This document shows, piece by piece, positions 1 to 7,263 of a stretch of DNA of 64,000 nucleotides (position 1 is its first letter; the number at the start of each line of letters is the position of its first letter). This DNA is from Isoetes taiwanensis. Taxonomy: Eukaryota; Streptophyta; Lycopodiopsida; Isoetales; Isoetaceae. Under the pieces are notes generated by a model. The model did not search any database, had not been told where the DNA came from, and worked only from the letters and a program-made list of their open reading frames with translations. Made by a program: the position numbers and the translations under genes. The stretch is from assembly GCA_021234155.1 (NCBI GenBank), contig JAJEKV010000112.1, positions 2,412,282 to 2,476,281 on the forward strand, given 5' to 3'.

Positions 1-1220
1 TATGGGCAGTTCGCTGTCCTATGGCCTGGCTGGAAGCACCTGAAGCAAAGCTGCTTTTCTATGCACTCCTGTCTCTTTTCCTTGGGCATGGCCTGCAAAA
101 AGGAACGCACTGCTTTGGAGTAGTTTGACCCTTCCTGCTTGTCTTTGAAGGACACCTGCTTCTTCTCCTGCTGCTTCCCCTGATTGCCACTATATGGGGC
201 TCTAGCTGGTCCTGGGCTGGCTGTCCTCGGGCTAAAACTACCTGCTGCCTTGCCTTTGTCCTGGTAATACTGCTGCCTCTGCCCGCTATTCTGAGGTCCC
301 GTTCCTTGCAAGCTTATTGCCTTGGACTCCGCTTCTGATACTGTTCTAGGGTTTATTGCCCTTACAAGCTTGCGGATCTCCTCATTTAGGCCTTCGACGT
401 AGCTTTCTACTGCATGCTTCTCGCCTAACTTTGGCACATACAGCCTCAGCCTCATGAATTCCTCAGTATATTTCTGGACTGACTTGTTGCCTTGCTGCAA
501 CCTGTAAAACTGCTGCATCATGTTGGACTTGTGCTCCCTCGGGACGTAATGGCGCTTGAAGGCTTTAGCGAACTTCCTGAACTTACAAGCATCCCTGCTT
601 AAGCCATGTGCCTTTGCATAACCCTTCCACCAAATCCGTGCGGCTCCTTTCAAGTTGGCTGTTGCCACTCTACCTTTGTCCTTATCCTTCATGCCATACG
701 CATTGCCGTACTCACTCATTTCGTCCAGCCATGCCTCTGCTTCCAATCCTGACCTGTTCTCCCCCGAGAACTGTTCCAGTTTCCGGGCCTTCCATACATT
801 GCCCAGTGCAGAATCTACCTTCTTCTGGTAGTCAGAGGCTCTGGTGTCCCTTTGTCGTCCATATATGGCGTCCCTCTGCCTTGCATCTGCCGGGTTTCTC
901 TGCCTTGCATCTGTCCGGTCCTGGGCCTGCTCTTCCTCTTCCTCGGAATCGGAGTCTGAATCTGAACTTGAGTCGGAGGATTCCGAGCTGGGGGACCTCC
1001 TTCTCTTGCTTCTCTTCTTGTCTCTTCCTGTTTTTCGAACTGATGCTTGAGGCAACTGAGCGTTGCCCACCGACCCCGCTCCTACTTGCGCGGACAGCAA
1101 GGCCTTTATCTGTTCCAGGTCCGTCCTCATCTGAGATATTTCCTCTTCTGGGGTGATGGCTCCAAATTCCTCGAACAGGTTCCTTGCCGGGCGTGGCCTG
1201 GGGGGACTCTGTTCTTCCAT
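1..1220 (-). CDS. gag: Gag polyprotein of the LTR retrotransposon, C terminus cut by the window edge
   Basis: Open frame of 406 codons from the ATG at 1220 to the window edge without a stop. An in-frame TAG at 1260-1258 lies upstream, which supports this start. The N-terminal third is low-complexity: a basic patch (KKRSKRRRSPSS) followed by a serine/aspartate/glutamate run. The middle is a capsid-like Retrotrans_gag region, with AWLDEM, ARIWWKGY, FKRHYVP and the QYTEEF-like QKYTEEFMRLR. It ends in a CCHC zinc knuckle, CFRCFQPGHRTANC (C-x2-C-x4-H-x4-C), near residues 391-404. Gag assembles the particle and binds the RNA genome. The frame is intact over the part seen, so the copy is fairly young. 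Apparent plus-strand ORFs here are shadows. Confidence 0.93.
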   Translation of the reverse strand, partial: MEEQSPPRPRPARNLFEEFGAITPEEEISQMRTDLEQIKALLSAQVGAGSVGNAQLPQASVRKTGRDKKRSKRRRSPSSESSDSSSDSDSDSEEEEEQAQDRTDARQRNPADARQRDAIYGRQRDTRASDYQKKVDSALGNVWKARKLEQFSGENRSGLEAEAWLDEMSEYGNAYGMKDKDKGRVATANLKGAARIWWKGYAKAHGLSRDACKFRKFAKAFKRHYVPREHKSNMMQQFYRLQQGNKSVQKYTEEFMRLRLYVPKLGEKHAVESYVEGLNEEIRKLVRAINPRTVSEAESKAISLQGTGPQNSGQRQQYYQDKGKAAGSFSPRTASPGPARAPYSGNQGKQQEKKQVSFKDKQEGSNYSKAVRSFLQAMPKEKRQECIEKQLCFRCFQPGHRTANCP

Positions 1221-1445
1221 ATGTTCCCGGCGTTGTCGTTCCCCTGAGCTTAGGCCTCTAGCTGCATACACAAGTAGTTCATGGCTATATGGTTAGTTTT
1301 ACATGTTCCCTTGCATTGTTTATGTTTGTTGGTATAGTTGGGGACACAAGATTCATCAACAAAACATTTATAGTGCAAAAGAATTATATTCGTATTTTAT
1401 AGTATGCTACTACAAAATTAAAACTTCCGGGATCAAGATTGCTAA
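1221..1445 (-). other. Spacer between the 515-aa ORF and gag, with a possible splice acceptor
   Basis: About 225 bp, AT-rich, with none of the hairpins found in the two upstream spacers. On the minus strand, CTTGTGTATGCAG ends at 1262, about 40 nt before the gag ATG, and looks like a plant 3' splice site. If used, gag could be expressed from a spliced RNA that skips the upstream ORFs. The donor has not been identified, so this is only a suggestion. Confidence 0.35.
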
Positions 1446-2993
1446 CTATTCTTGATGCTGCCGGTAGGATGGATTATCCTCTAGGAACTTTTTCACTTGG
1501 GCTGTTCCCACTGAATGACCCAAGTTCCTAAGGACGTTGGCTGAAGATCCGCCCTGCAAGGCTCTCGCCAAGTCTTCTACTCTGCGGTCGGAGGTATAAG
1601 CTGCGGTCACCGCCAGTCTTCCCTGCCGCCTGTACGGTATGGCGAAGTCGAAAACATCGAGTGCTACTGCTCTCTTCACCAGGATGGCATACTCGGTGTT
1701 GAGGGGCAACCGCGCATGCCGGCCAAATCCTGATAGCGCAATTAGCATCGATACTCCTTCCTCGCCTCTGGGGGTGAATTTGCGGTGAATTACCGCTATT
1801 CTTCCATCCATCAGCAGGGGAAGGTAATACCGCAACGACCTGTCGTTGCGAGACGGGTCTTCGGCCACTCGGTATCCAGCTCTGTGTCTGCCCGCAAAGT
1901 CATCTACTTCCACTGTGATGAGCTCCCTGTAGTCTCTGACCGTTGCTGAAGCTCTCCTGAGGTCGAACTCGCCCCTTCTCTCCCGGGGAGGCGTTGCCGA
2001 CGAGCTTGCCGTTAGGATGTTCGATGTTGCGTAGCGGATCCCCATCTGTTCCTGTAGGGCAAGGAACTCTTCCTCCGTCGGTGGTTGATTTGCGGCTTGG
2101 TCTGCCTCCATAATCTGCCTGATGCTGCTGTAGGCCTGGATGTCGGTGGTCGACTCTCCCGTGTAAGTGTCGGCTTCCCTTACTTGGAGGGGGAAGTCAG
2201 ATGCTCCTCGGACGATGAAGTCGTCCAGGTCCGTTCTTCGGAGTTGGTGCAGCAACTCCTCAGGTCTGTACTCCCTTTCCCTGCACTCCGGGAGGTTTTG
2301 GATGTCGCTTAGAAGCAGAAACTCCTCGCCTTCGACAATAATGGGGGCTAGGCTTGTAATGCCTAGCCCAAGGGGTGGCGCGACTCTAAGGGTTTGCCGG
2401 CTTCTCTCGAAGTCCTGCCACTCCTGTTCTGCTTGTCGCCGCTCCTCTGCTGGGTCGAGCTCGACGTAGTCTTCCTCCTCCTCTGATTCTTGCTCGTCTG
2501 AGTCCTCCTGTTCTTTCCCTTCTTGCTCCTGTTCATACTGCGTAAGGAGCCGTTGTTCTGCTGCTATGGCTAATGGGTCTATGTCCAAGGGGGGAATGGA
2601 GGTTTCCCCCACGGTGTTCTCGGCACGGTGGGTGAGAAAGATTGCCAGGGCAGTGTTGAAAGAGAAGTACTTGGTCCTATTGACAGTTAGGACCATTGGC
2701 TCAGGTGTGCGCTGCGCTTTGTTTGTCAGGTATTTGGCGATGTTCGGGACGTCGTCTAATGCTGCCTGCAGGGATTGTCTAGGAACAAAGTAGCCTACAC
2801 AAGGGGGGAGCTGTACTAGCGCTGGTTCTACCCTAGCTTGGAACTCAGACAAGACTCTACTGTAAGCTGGGGTTGCGTGCAAGGTTGCTTGGACGTCTAC
2901 CTCTTTCCTGAAGATATGGAAGATTTGGTCGACGTCGGCCTCGGCAGCATGAGCGCTGGCGCTGTACCATCTGCGAAAATCAGAGGTTGCCAT
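1446..2993 (-). CDS. Second extra ORF of the retrotransposon, 515 aa, function unknown
   Basis: Intact 515-codon frame from ATG at 2993 (MATSDFRRWY) to the stop at 1446. I do not recognise the family. Residues about 1-150 look globular. Residues about 154-198 are a strongly acidic Glu/Asp/Gln run (ESEEEEDYVELD). Residues about 200-515 look globular again, with a possible beta-rich stretch (ITVEVDDF, YYLPLLMDGR, IAVIHRKFTPRG) before a helical C terminus. There is no signal peptide, membrane helix, zinc knuckle, or protease or polymerase motif. It lies between the H3-like ORF and gag, about 225 bp before gag. Ogre elements carry an uncharacterised ORF1 in this position; homology to it is untested. 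The long intact frame argues that it is selected within the element. Confidence 0.75.
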   Translation of the reverse strand: MATSDFRRWYSASAHAAEADVDQIFHIFRKEVDVQATLHATPAYSRVLSEFQARVEPALVQLPPCVGYFVPRQSLQAALDDVPNIAKYLTNKAQRTPEPMVLTVNRTKYFSFNTALAIFLTHRAENTVGETSIPPLDIDPLAIAAEQRLLTQYEQEQEGKEQEDSDEQESEEEEDYVELDPAEERRQAEQEWQDFERSRQTLRVAPPLGLGITSLAPIIVEGEEFLLLSDIQNLPECREREYRPEELLHQLRRTDLDDFIVRGASDFPLQVREADTYTGESTTDIQAYSSIRQIMEADQAANQPPTEEEFLALQEQMGIRYATSNILTASSSATPPRERRGEFDLRRASATVRDYRELITVEVDDFAGRHRAGYRVAEDPSRNDRSLRYYLPLLMDGRIAVIHRKFTPRGEEGVSMLIALSGFGRHARLPLNTEYAILVKRAVALDVFDFAIPYRRQGRLAVTAAYTSDRRVEDLARALQGGSSANVLRNLGHSVGTAQVKKFLEDNPSYRQHQE

Positions 2994-3306
2994 TGGTTAA
3001 TTGCAGAAGAGGGTAACAAACGGTTGCAAGAGCGCCTCAGGGAGTTGAGAAATCGGCTAGAAGGGCAGGAACAGATTTGTAGGGTGCTATCTGAGAAATG
3101 AGGGGTCTATTTATAGAAAAGGGGAAAACCCTAATTTTTGGAAGAGTTGGAAAATTCCTGGGGTTGGGTAATTCTAGTCTATCTGAGGTCAAAAATGGAA
3201 ATTTGAAGACTAGATGAGATGTTTGAGCAAGGCTAGATTACTTAAAAGATGCTATACAATAACTTGAAGATGATTTGGACAAGTCCTGGTGAGGAGATGG
3301 TAGGAG

Positions 3307-3373
3307 GTCTCACAGCTTGCGCCTCGTTCAAAAACTAATGTTTAGTTCTTCGACCAGGCGCGAGCTGTGAGAC
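3307..3373. repeat. Hairpin copy 1 (spacer before the 515-aa ORF)
   Basis: Inverted repeat: arm GTCTCACAGCTTGCGCCT (3307-3324) pairs with AGGCGCGAGCTGTGAGAC (3356-3373) with one T/C difference. The inner part, ACTAATGTTTAGT, can extend the stem. Confidence 0.9.
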
Positions 3374-3506
3374 ATCAGTCTCATTTCGATCAAAAGGTGT
3401 CCAATTTGGATAAACTAAGGGTGTAAGGGTGATGGGCTCATCAAATCAGACGGAATTGACCCCTTATTTGGTCGATTTGGAGCTGTTTTGGTCAAGTTTG
3501 GGCGAG

Positions 3507-3573
3507 GTCTCACAGCTTGCGCCTCGCTTCAAAACTAAAATTTAGTTTTGCGACCAGGCGCGAGCTGTGAGAC
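3507..3573. repeat. Hairpin copy 2 (spacer before the 515-aa ORF)
   Basis: Same 18-bp arms as copy 1, exactly 200 bp away. The loop differs (CTTCAAAACTAAAATTTAG), but its own self-complementarity (AACTAAA/TTTAGTT) is kept. This suggests the structure matters as well as the arm sequence. Confidence 0.9.
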
Positions 3574-3713
3574 ATCATGTTTTTCGGTCTGCAAATGTCC
3601 TATTTTACTGCAATAAAAGCTAAAACCTACTAACTTGCCCTAATTAATGCAATTAAGATACACAAAATTGCTCTATATTACAAAATTTTCAATTATTTAC
3701 AAAAAAAAAAGTT

Positions 3714-4964
3714 CTAAGGGCGTTCTCCCTTTATACGGCTCGCAAGACTCATGTCTTGTCGCATTAGGGTTATCCGCTTGGCGTGAACAGTGCAAGCTGT
3801 TGAATCTTCAAAGTGTTGCACTATCCTTGCCTCAGCCGCCTCTTGCATTGCCAGCAGCGCCTCATCCGTGACTCTGAAGTCTGTCCTGTAGGCCTGCATC
3901 ACTTCTCGAACTAACCGAGCAAAGGGGGCACGGGGAATTAGAAGACCGTAGCTGCGCTGGAAGTGCCTAATCTCCCGCAGCGCTCTCCTCTCTACCTCCT
4001 TCCTGTCAATCTTCTTCTTGGGTGGCGGCTTGGGGGCCTTGGGCTTTGGTGGTGGCGGCTTTAAAGTTTGCTGCTTCGTTGGTCGCCCTCCCTCGATGAA
4101 CCTGACCCTGTTTTCTTCATAATACTTGCTGTATGCCTCCCACTTCTTCATATACGCCTCGTGCTCCCTCATCTTCCTTTCGTATATCTTGACCCGGTCT
4201 GTGACATAAGCTTCACGGGCAGGTCGTGGCTGTTTCTTCCTATCCCATGCCGGGTACTCAGGGGGCTTCTGCACTTGATCTTGCTGGGGTTGCTCAGGTG
4301 CTGGCTGGTCAGGTATTACCTGTTCGTCGCCTGGGTGTTTAGAAGAGCTTCCACCTGCAGCATTAGGGTTGAAGTCCCCATCAGAAGAGTCGTCGGAGGA
4401 GTTCGGAGGTTCGTCGGCTTGCCGCTCCTTGATGACGATCTTGGGGTTAGGCCTCTTCCTCGGCGGGCAGTCCTTCAGCTTCCTTGTGCTATCCACGAAC
4501 TTCCCCTTCGCCTTCTTTTTCTCTTCTGCTGCTTTCTGTTCCTCTTCCTCCCTTTTCCTCTTTTTGTCTTCCTTCCTCTTCTCCCGGCGTTCATATTTCC
4601 TAATGAACCTTCTAAGGTCTGCTTCCTCTGCTGGCTCCAGACCTGTCACCTGCTCTTCCTGCTCGAGGATCTCCGTGGCTGCTTCAGAATGGTCTTCTGC
4701 TCTTTCCTGTTCCCGGATCTCCCGCTCTATTTCCTCATATACCTCCCTTGTCTCCTCGTCCATGGAGGTTGGTGATGTTGCCTCGTCCTGTTCCACCTGC
4801 TGGTTGAAGGCGTCGTCCGGTCGGACGTGTCACTGCTCTTCGTCCGTGAGCGACCCCCCTTTTGCGAGCCTCTCGCGAAGCATCTGTCGAATGATCTCAG
4901 CCTCCGTGGCGCTGGTGGTTTCGCCTGGGCGACGCTTCCTGGCGGTCTGTTTGGTTCGGGCCAT
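3714..4964 (-). pseudogene. Retrotransposon-encoded histone H3-like protein: H3 tail plus H3 fold, one in-frame TGA
   Basis: From the ATG at 4964 the frame opens with MARTKQTARK, identical to histone H3 residues 1-9 after the Met, including K4 and K9. It continues to 3714 (417 codons), broken only by TGA at 4832-4830 (codon 45). Codons about 75-156 are a charged, coiled-coil-like segment. Next come basic NLS-like patches (PPRKRPNPK) and a Pro/Lys stretch. Codons 328-415 are an H3 histone fold, starting ALREIR and ending IKGER. Against plant H3 from memory, I count about 50 of 88 identities with no gap. PFxRLVRE, QEAAEA, FED, C110, HAKR, D123 and GER are kept. K56, K64 and K79 are Arg and K122 is Gln. 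Loop 1 has no CENH3-like insertion. The gene is intronless and lies inside the element, next to gag. Probable role: a nucleosome-compatible H3 or tail mimic. The TGA may be a copy-specific lesion. Confidence 0.93.
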
Positions 4965-5186
4965 GCTTTACGGATCGTCAATCGGTAAAAAGCCCAAAAG
5001 ATCGCCCTAAGTGGGGAAGAAGCGGATTTCTAGGGCTGGGACGAGAAAATTGGGGGGGGAGGGGGGGTTTACATCTATTTATAGCTTGGGAAATTTTTAG
5101 GTCAAAGTTCGAGTTGCTCTATTTAACATGCTAAGGCACCTACTTAGTTAAAATCTACACTTATTTCAGACTTTTTCTAGCTATTG

Positions 5187-5253
5187 GTCTCACAGCTTGC
5201 GCCTCGCTTCAAAACTAAAGTTTAGTTTTTAGACCAGGCGCGAGCTGTGAGAT
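5187..5253. repeat. Hairpin copy 3 (leader)
   Basis: Same arms as the spacer hairpins. The distal arm ends GAGAT rather than GAGAC, so the outermost pair is lost. The loop palindrome AACTAAAGTTTAGTT is kept. Confidence 0.9.
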
Positions 5254-5376
5254 CTCGTACATTGCTAGGTTATTTAGGTAATTAAAACATGCTATTCTAA
5301 TTAGTTTCTACTTAGAACTAGCCTTACCATATTACTTTTCTCAATTTCATCATGTTTTGGTGTTTTTTTGCTCGAT

Positions 5377-5443
5377 GTCTCACAGCTTGCGCCTCGCTCA
5401 AAAACTAAATTTTAGTTCTGCGACCAGGCGCGAGCTGTGAGAC
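5377..5443. repeat. Hairpin copy 4 (leader)
   Basis: Same 18-bp arms, with loop CTCAAAAACTAAATTTTAGT. It forms a doublet with the copy at 5187. Confidence 0.9.
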
Positions 5444-5631
5444 CACCTCACTTGGAAAATTTTGGGCTTATTCTTTTTAATCTTACCAAATTCCAATTCG
5501 CTTAATTGTTACTAGCTTAGCATAACTACAAAAATGAGAAAAATTTTCCCACTTTTCGAGGCTTGAGGATCCTATCAAGTCAGTACTACTGGAACATGGC
5601 CAGTGCTTTGCTCTTGGTCTCCAAGAACATT

Positions 5632-5643
5632 GCTCTGATACCA
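5632..5643 (-). promoter_or_regulatory. Primer binding site, tRNA-iMet type
   Basis: On the minus strand this reads TGGTATCAGAGC, the standard complement of the 3' end of initiator tRNA-Met used by many plant LTR retrotransposons to prime minus-strand cDNA. It sits one base inside the LTR end, as expected, and fixes the orientation of the element. Confidence 0.93.
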
Positions 5644-5644
5644 T

Positions 5645-7212
5645 TGTGACGTCCCCTACTCGCATACGGTGCTCTCACCGTATACAAATAGGAGTTCTCC
5701 CCCCATACCAGTTCCACACTGATACAGGGCCCTCCACATGTCACTGCACCCGTAACGAGTCCCAGTGGGGAAGAGTGAAGGTGTCATTCTACCCTGTCTC
5801 CCTCAGGGCCTACCTAGCTGCGGAAGCGCAAACATACATGTCAGTATACAACATAATCCTCCATCCACCCCGAAGGTGGTGCATCAACATCTGCATAAAC
5901 AATGATCAGCATCATACATATGGAAACTCTACCCAAGGCTCAGACTCGAAGGGAGGACTGGCGGCTTGGGTCTCCAGAGTTCATTGCAGACAGAATTCAT
6001 GGCAATGGATTTGGTTGGCATAAGAACATGGCATAGGGTTGTCCACTCCATCCGCCCCTCCTGTGCACACTTTGCAGAGTAGGCTGAAAAGTGTCGGGAC
6101 CCGACTGTAGCCCGCCGGATGCATAGCCGAAAAGGCTATTCCTGGGTCTCATCCTCCCAGTTCCGATGGGGCAGGAAGGGATCACTCCCTCCAGAGATCT
6201 GCATGCTGACTCAAGGTGACTAGAGGGCCACTGCCCGTATTCGACTGAACCCACTGGAAAGTGTACACCACTTCACGGGTGTCGAGTCCATGCCTTACCC
6301 GCACTCAGTGGTAAGCCATTAGACCTAGTCACAATGATCCCTGGTAGGCTTTACACACCAGAGGGATCGTTCAAGAGTCAGGACATGAACCTCCTTCTTA
6401 GCCAGTCTGGCCCCTTCACCCACAACCAGGCGTGGTTCTTGCACACAGGCCGAATTTACAGTGTGCTAGAGAGGCTACTCTAGGAGCGTCAACTACAAAG
6501 CCTTAGGGCCTCTACCCCCCTTCCCAATACAAGGAGTTCACAGAGATACATCATCCATATATATCATAGAAGAACTAAAGAACTAGATCTAATCTATATC
6601 ATAGAGTTAGGTTCTTTAGTTAGTGTCTAAGATCTAAAGATCTAGATAGCTGCTATGGGCAATTTAATAGTCTAAGCTTACTGGTTCTATGACTAGAAGA
6701 CGGTTTAAGCTATTAAATTGACCAAATACCTGATCCTTGGGTGGCTCCTCCTGACCTAAGTTCAACCATTCCACTGAGTTGATCGAATTCAGGAAAACTG
6801 ATGGTGCGATTCGCTTGGGCAGCGTCTGGGAGGCGGTTTTGGCTCCTGGGGCAGCCAAAACAGAGCTCTAAAACCCTATGGACGAAAACTAGCAAGTTAG
6901 GGTTTCCCTACCCTAAATAGACATGGGGTTAGGGCTAGGGTTTCCAATTAGCCCTTTTTGGCATGTGGGATAATTGGAAAGGGCCCACTTGCCATTAATG
7001 GCTAGGTGGCAAAATATGCCTACATGGAAAAGTGTGCCCACATTAATGTGCATAAGTACACATTAATAACATGTGAACATACCTAGCAAGTTGCCCCTAG
7101 GGCTACTTCAGCTGGCTATCCGTCGGCGTACACGTCGGTCGGAGTGGCGTGTATGCGTGACGAGGCAGTACAGTATACGTTCTGGGACCATATACTGTGC
7201 TGGAACGTCACA
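5645..7212 (-). repeat. 5' LTR of the retrotransposon
   Basis: Bounded by terminal inverted repeats TGTGACGT (5645-5652) and ACGTCACA (7205-7212), giving 1568 bp. The inner edge is one base from the primer binding site. The other LTR is outside the window, so neither pair identity nor target-site duplication can be checked. ORF-like stretches inside are not coding. Confidence 0.88.
6557..6564 (-). promoter_or_regulatory. Candidate TATA box in the LTR
   Basis: ATATATAT, in the minus-strand context GATATATATGG, is the best TATA-like site in the LTR. Transcription would start about 30 bp to the left, near 6530. Position and composition only. Confidence 0.3.
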
Positions 7213-7263
7213 CAGAGGATCGCGCTCGCGATGTTGACGAGCAAAATCTGACCTGTTTTGTAG

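Larger units (their letters stand above)
2994..3713 (-). other. Spacer between the H3-like ORF and the 515-aa ORF
   Basis: Non-coding, about 720 bp. It contains two copies of the 67-bp hairpin, with starts exactly 200 bp apart. No promoter or terminator could be assigned. Confidence 0.6.
4965..5631 (-). other. Retrotransposon leader between primer site and the H3-like ORF
   Basis: Untranslated leader of about 670 bp, non-coding. It carries two 67-bp hairpins with starts 190 bp apart. A G-rich run lies near 5051-5068. The packaging signal is expected in this region but cannot be assigned. Confidence 0.6.
1..7212 (-). mobile_element. 5' half of an LTR retrotransposon with two extra ORFs before gag
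   Basis: Read on the minus strand, the order is LTR (7212-5645), primer binding site (5643-5632), leader with two hairpins, histone H3-like ORF (4964-3714), spacer with two more hairpins, 515-aa ORF (2993-1446), then gag (1220 to beyond position 1). Protease, reverse transcriptase, integrase and the second LTR must lie outside the window. The primer site and the CCHC gag with a Retrotrans_gag-like core point to Ty3/gypsy. Extra ORFs between the 5' LTR and gag are a known trait of the Tat/Ogre lineage, so membership there is an inference that the unseen pol would settle. All three ORFs are separate, with spacers over 200 bp. Confidence 0.92.

Noticed and set aside
608-1247. Plus-strand ORFs over gag
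   Set aside because: The minus-strand frame has the gag motifs; the plus-strand frames are compositional shadows.
1446-2993. Plant virus-type movement protein for the 515-aa ORF
   Set aside because: No recognisable 30K-type motif. The order with LTR, PBS and gag fits a retrotransposon extra ORF.
4830-4832. Selenocysteine or programmed readthrough at the TGA
   Set aside because: No structure or context visible that would support recoding, and land plants lack the selenocysteine system. A lesion is the simpler reading until other copies are compared.
3714-4964. Centromeric histone (CENH3) or an ordinary host H3 gene
   Set aside because: Loop 1 has the standard H3 length and the start is the canonical ARTKQTARK, which CENH3 lacks. 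The gene lies between an LTR/PBS and gag, is intronless and carries about 235 extra residues, so it belongs to the element.
4068-5010. Plus-strand ORFs over the H3-like gene
   Set aside because: Leucine/serine-rich shadows of a lysine/glutamate-rich minus-strand frame.
3307-5443. CRISPR-like array
   Set aside because: Four hairpins 190-200 bp apart in a plant retrotransposon; no unique short spacers and no cas genes.
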